A stretch of DNA of 64,000 nt from Glandiceps talaboti (taxonomy: Eukaryota > Hemichordata > Enteropneusta > Spengelidae): contig NC_135558.1 in NCBI RefSeq assembly GCF_964340395.1, positions 23,641,064-23,705,063 of the forward strand, written 5' to 3'. The notes under the pieces are model-generated. The model was not told the origin of the DNA. It saw only the letters and a program-made list of their open reading frames with translations, and made no database searches. How positions within the stretch are numbered: position 1 is the first letter of the stretch; the number at the start of each line of letters is the position of its first letter. A program made the position numbers and the translations under genes. Of the stretch, positions 61,155-64,000 are shown one piece after another.

Positions 61155-62906
61155 CCTTCCATAAGGAAGGAGATACTATAGGGGCTGAAATGTGTGTGTG
61201 TGTGTGTCTGTGTCATCGTTTTCTCCAAAACGACTGGGTCAATTGATATGAAATTTGGTACACATCTTCCTTACGGGAAAAGGAAGATCTAATAAGGTTT
61301 TGGTAAACATCCAATAAATTTTAATAACTCATTTGCGTAATCAACGGTTTTCAGCAATAAGTCTATATCTTATGAGTTCAAGTTTCAAACTTCATATAAT
61401 TTGGTACAAATATCAAAAACGTATATTACATATGCTTTACCAAGCTTGTTGATGTAACTTTAAGTCTTAATGAATCATTTGCATAATTAATGAATTTACG
61501 CAATTAGGCTATATCTTAAGACTGCATACATCAATTTCGATATAATTTAGTATATTCATTAAATATAAGAAATACATTTGTCCTATAAGATTTGTTGATG
61601 CACCTTATGGTGTTAATGAATAATTTGCATAATTAATAAGTTTCGGTAATTAGGCTATATCTTAAGACTGCATACTACAAATTCAATACCATTCAGTACA
61701 TACATTAACCATAACAAATTGTATGTGGCCTATACAACTTGTTGATGTACATGACAATGTTAATGAATAATTTGCATAATTAATGAGTTACAGTAATTCG
61801 GCTATAACTTAAGAATATACATTTCAATTTTAATACAACTCAGTACATACGTTAACCTTAATAAATCCCATATGTGCTGTAAAGTTTGTTGATGTACCTT
61901 ACAGTGTTAATGAATAATTTGCATAATGAATAAGTTTCAGTAATTAGGCTATAACTTAAGAATACATTCTTCAATTTCAATACAATTTAGTACATACGTT
62001 AATCTTAATAAATCTCATATGTCCTGTAAAGTTTATTGATGTACCTCAGTGTTAAAGAATAATTTGCATAATTAATGAGTTTCAGTAATTAGTCTATGTC
62101 TTAAGACTGCATACTTAAATTTCAGTACCATTCGTACATACTTTAACCATAACAAATCATATGTATCCTATAATGTTTGCTGATGTACCTTACACTGTTA
62201 ATAAATAATTTGCTTAATTAATGAGTTTTGGTATTTAGGCAATATCTTTAGACTGCATACTTCAATTTCCATACAATTTAATACATACGTTAAATGTAAC
62301 AGAGTGCATATATCTACTATAAAAGTTGTTAATTTCGCCTAAAGATTTAGGGAACACTTTGCATAATCAATTATAGTCAGTACTTAGGCTTTGTTAAAAA
62401 ACATTCATTACCATATTTTTTTGGAATATCATTTTAATGGGAAATTTGCATAATTGGTGATTCCCTTACAGGAGGCATTCAATTAAATCTCGTAGATTTT
62501 CGATTAGAAATTTAGGAAGTATGATATTAACGTCGAACTTTCTAATTTTAGCTTGTTGTTTTGCAATTTCTCCCAATATCAAGCTACTGCTGTTTGGTGT
62601 GAGCCATGTGATCGTGTAATTAATGCAGTACATGTATCTCGGGAAATATACTTTTTCATTGAACACATTCATCAGGTGTAATAATGTATGATTTATAACA
62701 ATATTATGAAATCTATAAACCTACGGAAATAAATTGATCATCTTCAACACTGTTGTTCACGATCTAGCCTACGTGTATTACTTCGCAAAATTGTACACTG
62801 GTGACCTTTACATTGACCTCTACATTTTTATATTCAGTGCAATGTGTGGTTTGAACAGGGAGTTTGAATTATATTTATGATAGCAAGAAGATACCCTTAC
62901 GGAAGG
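61155..62906 (+). mobile_element. CCTTCC-hairpin element, long copy with ~146-bp units
   Basis: Opens with the palindrome CCTTCCATAAGGAAGG, then a (TG)n tract and TTTTCTCCAAAACGACTGGG. It contains about eight diverged units marked by ATTTGCATAATTAATGAGTT (at 61335, 61481, 61627, 61774, 61921, 62066, 62212 and 62361; spacing 145-149), and ends at CCCTTACGGAAGGG. Shorter relatives are at 29.05 kb and inside 22.9-23.4 kb. It has no coding capacity. The units are too diverged for recent slippage, so the array is old or was inherited with the element. Confidence 0.75.
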
Positions 62907-62909
62907 GCA

Positions 62910-64000
62910 TTCTGTTTAAATCTGGTATATAGTAGTGATACATAGTTGCTTCAAACAGGATTTCAAAAGGTAACTTTAAATTTAACTTAACATTATTTTC
63001 AATGTATGCACTTTGCCATCAAAATCAAACGTTGCAAAAACCAGTCAAAGATTTTCATATTCAAGATCTGTTGATCCCTAAATTTATCGAAGTTGTCAAC
63101 AAAAAATTAATTCACAGAAATGGCTATAACTACATAATCACTTTTATTGTTTTCAAACTGGTCTCAAGTTAGTATTCAGTCAGTACACGTGTTCTCCCAG
63201 AAAAGTAGGTCAGCTGTTCCTACCAAACATCAATACTCCCTGCTGTGTTATGTCACATGTAATCCAAGCATGTACTTGCCAAGTTTTTCCAGAGGGGTGT
63301 TATTGTAACAGCATTGAATTATGTGAATAAATTAAATGTATTGGATGTCAATCATTCAGTTGAAACTTTACGCCTTTAAGATTACAGTAATGGACATCAA
63401 GTATAATAAAATGGCGACTGGAAGATTGATTGAGTGGATCGAATCTTAGGATTTGTTTTCATTTTTTCATGCCTATGAAAGGTATGATGGCACAAAAGAA
63501 CAAGTGAAAACTTTACATTATTCTGCACCCTTGGGTATGTTTGTTTGTTTGTTTGTTCCAACAGCAGACGACTACAAATTTTAACATAGAGAATACATTG
63601 TAAGCCCATTTAGAATATCGATTGTTTTTCGATAAAATATGAAACATTTTAGTTTGAAATTGTGTGATTTTGCAACATTATAAGTCTTCTGAGGTAGAGC
63701 CCTGCAGGCAAAGATCAATGAAAGGTTGTGTGAATTCATTTTTAGTGGCATGAAAGCACAAGAAATGAGCGTGAACATTGTGTCATGTGAGATATACCGA
63801 CCTGAAACATAATAATATTCCAGGGTTTTCCCGGACCATGCGAACCCTGTAATGGTGGTGAAAAATTGAGAGTTTCTCAAAAATACTTGCCGAAATAGAG
63901 CATTTATACTCAAAAAACATAGTGGCCATAACATTGAACATCATTTGACACGTATGTGGGTATATATCACAGGTTACTGCTTACAATGCAACCAGGTGGT
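62910..64000. other. No gene recognised
   Basis: Unique AT-rich sequence. Frames up to 117 codons on the minus strand (63581-63934) lack start context, splice sites or known domains. If ABL continues beyond 64000, this is still its intron. Confidence 0.5.

Noticed and set aside
63581-63934. 117-codon minus-strand frame as an upstream ABL exon
   Set aside because: No SH2, SH3 or P-loop motif and no fitting splice phases.

Overview
This window reads as AT-rich, repeat-laden genomic DNA from an invertebrate animal, probably marine. The evidence is spliced genes with GT-AG introns, non-LTR retrotransposons, many long microsatellites and minisatellites, and several dispersed non-autonomous element families. 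I cannot place the species. The ABL exon sizes are as in vertebrates, and the CRH-like peptide looks somewhat chordate or ambulacrarian, but a lophotrochozoan is not excluded.

The main gene is the 3' half of an ABL-type non-receptor tyrosine kinase on the minus strand, from about 58.8 kb down to 36.3 kb. Seven coding exons join in frame: 85, 178, 185, 153, 90, 111 and 1706 bp. They encode the kinase domain from helix C onward, a divergent linker, a long proline-rich tail and the C-terminal F-actin-binding domain. The P-loop exon and the SH3 and SH2 exons are not in the window. The introns carry a 37-bp minisatellite that grew out of a splice acceptor, an 18-bp and a 28-bp minisatellite, a LINE with an open reverse transcriptase frame, a decayed PB1-domain sequence and many transposon copies.

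On the left, 1-3.3 kb is a 40-bp minisatellite. At 4.46-5.01 kb a single coding exon encodes a secreted 182-residue prohormone whose C-terminal amidated peptide resembles CRH/DH44 peptides. At 10.56-13.25 kb lie 64 units of a 42-bp repeat with no net indel, leaving three reading frames open for about 900 codons. From 18.3 to 22.4 kb is a decayed endonuclease/RT retrotransposon beside a fragment that looks like the C-terminus of a restriction-like-endonuclease retrotransposon. The 22.7-36 kb stretch is gene-poor, made of mosaic dispersed elements and short tandem arrays. The far right (58.9-64 kb) is intron or intergenic DNA with another repeat element whose internal period is about 146 bp.

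Dispersed families visible in the window are: (1) elements of about 1.0-1.5 kb with TAGCACAACTG ends and a terminal hairpin; (2) small terminal-inverted-repeat elements with CAATCTG ends and 9-bp target duplications; (3) a 151-bp unit repeat; (4) an element with CCTTCC..GGAAGG hairpin ends; (5) a CAGGTAC-rich repeat; (6) an AGGTCAAAG-type repeat. No rRNA, tRNA or CRISPR array was recognised.
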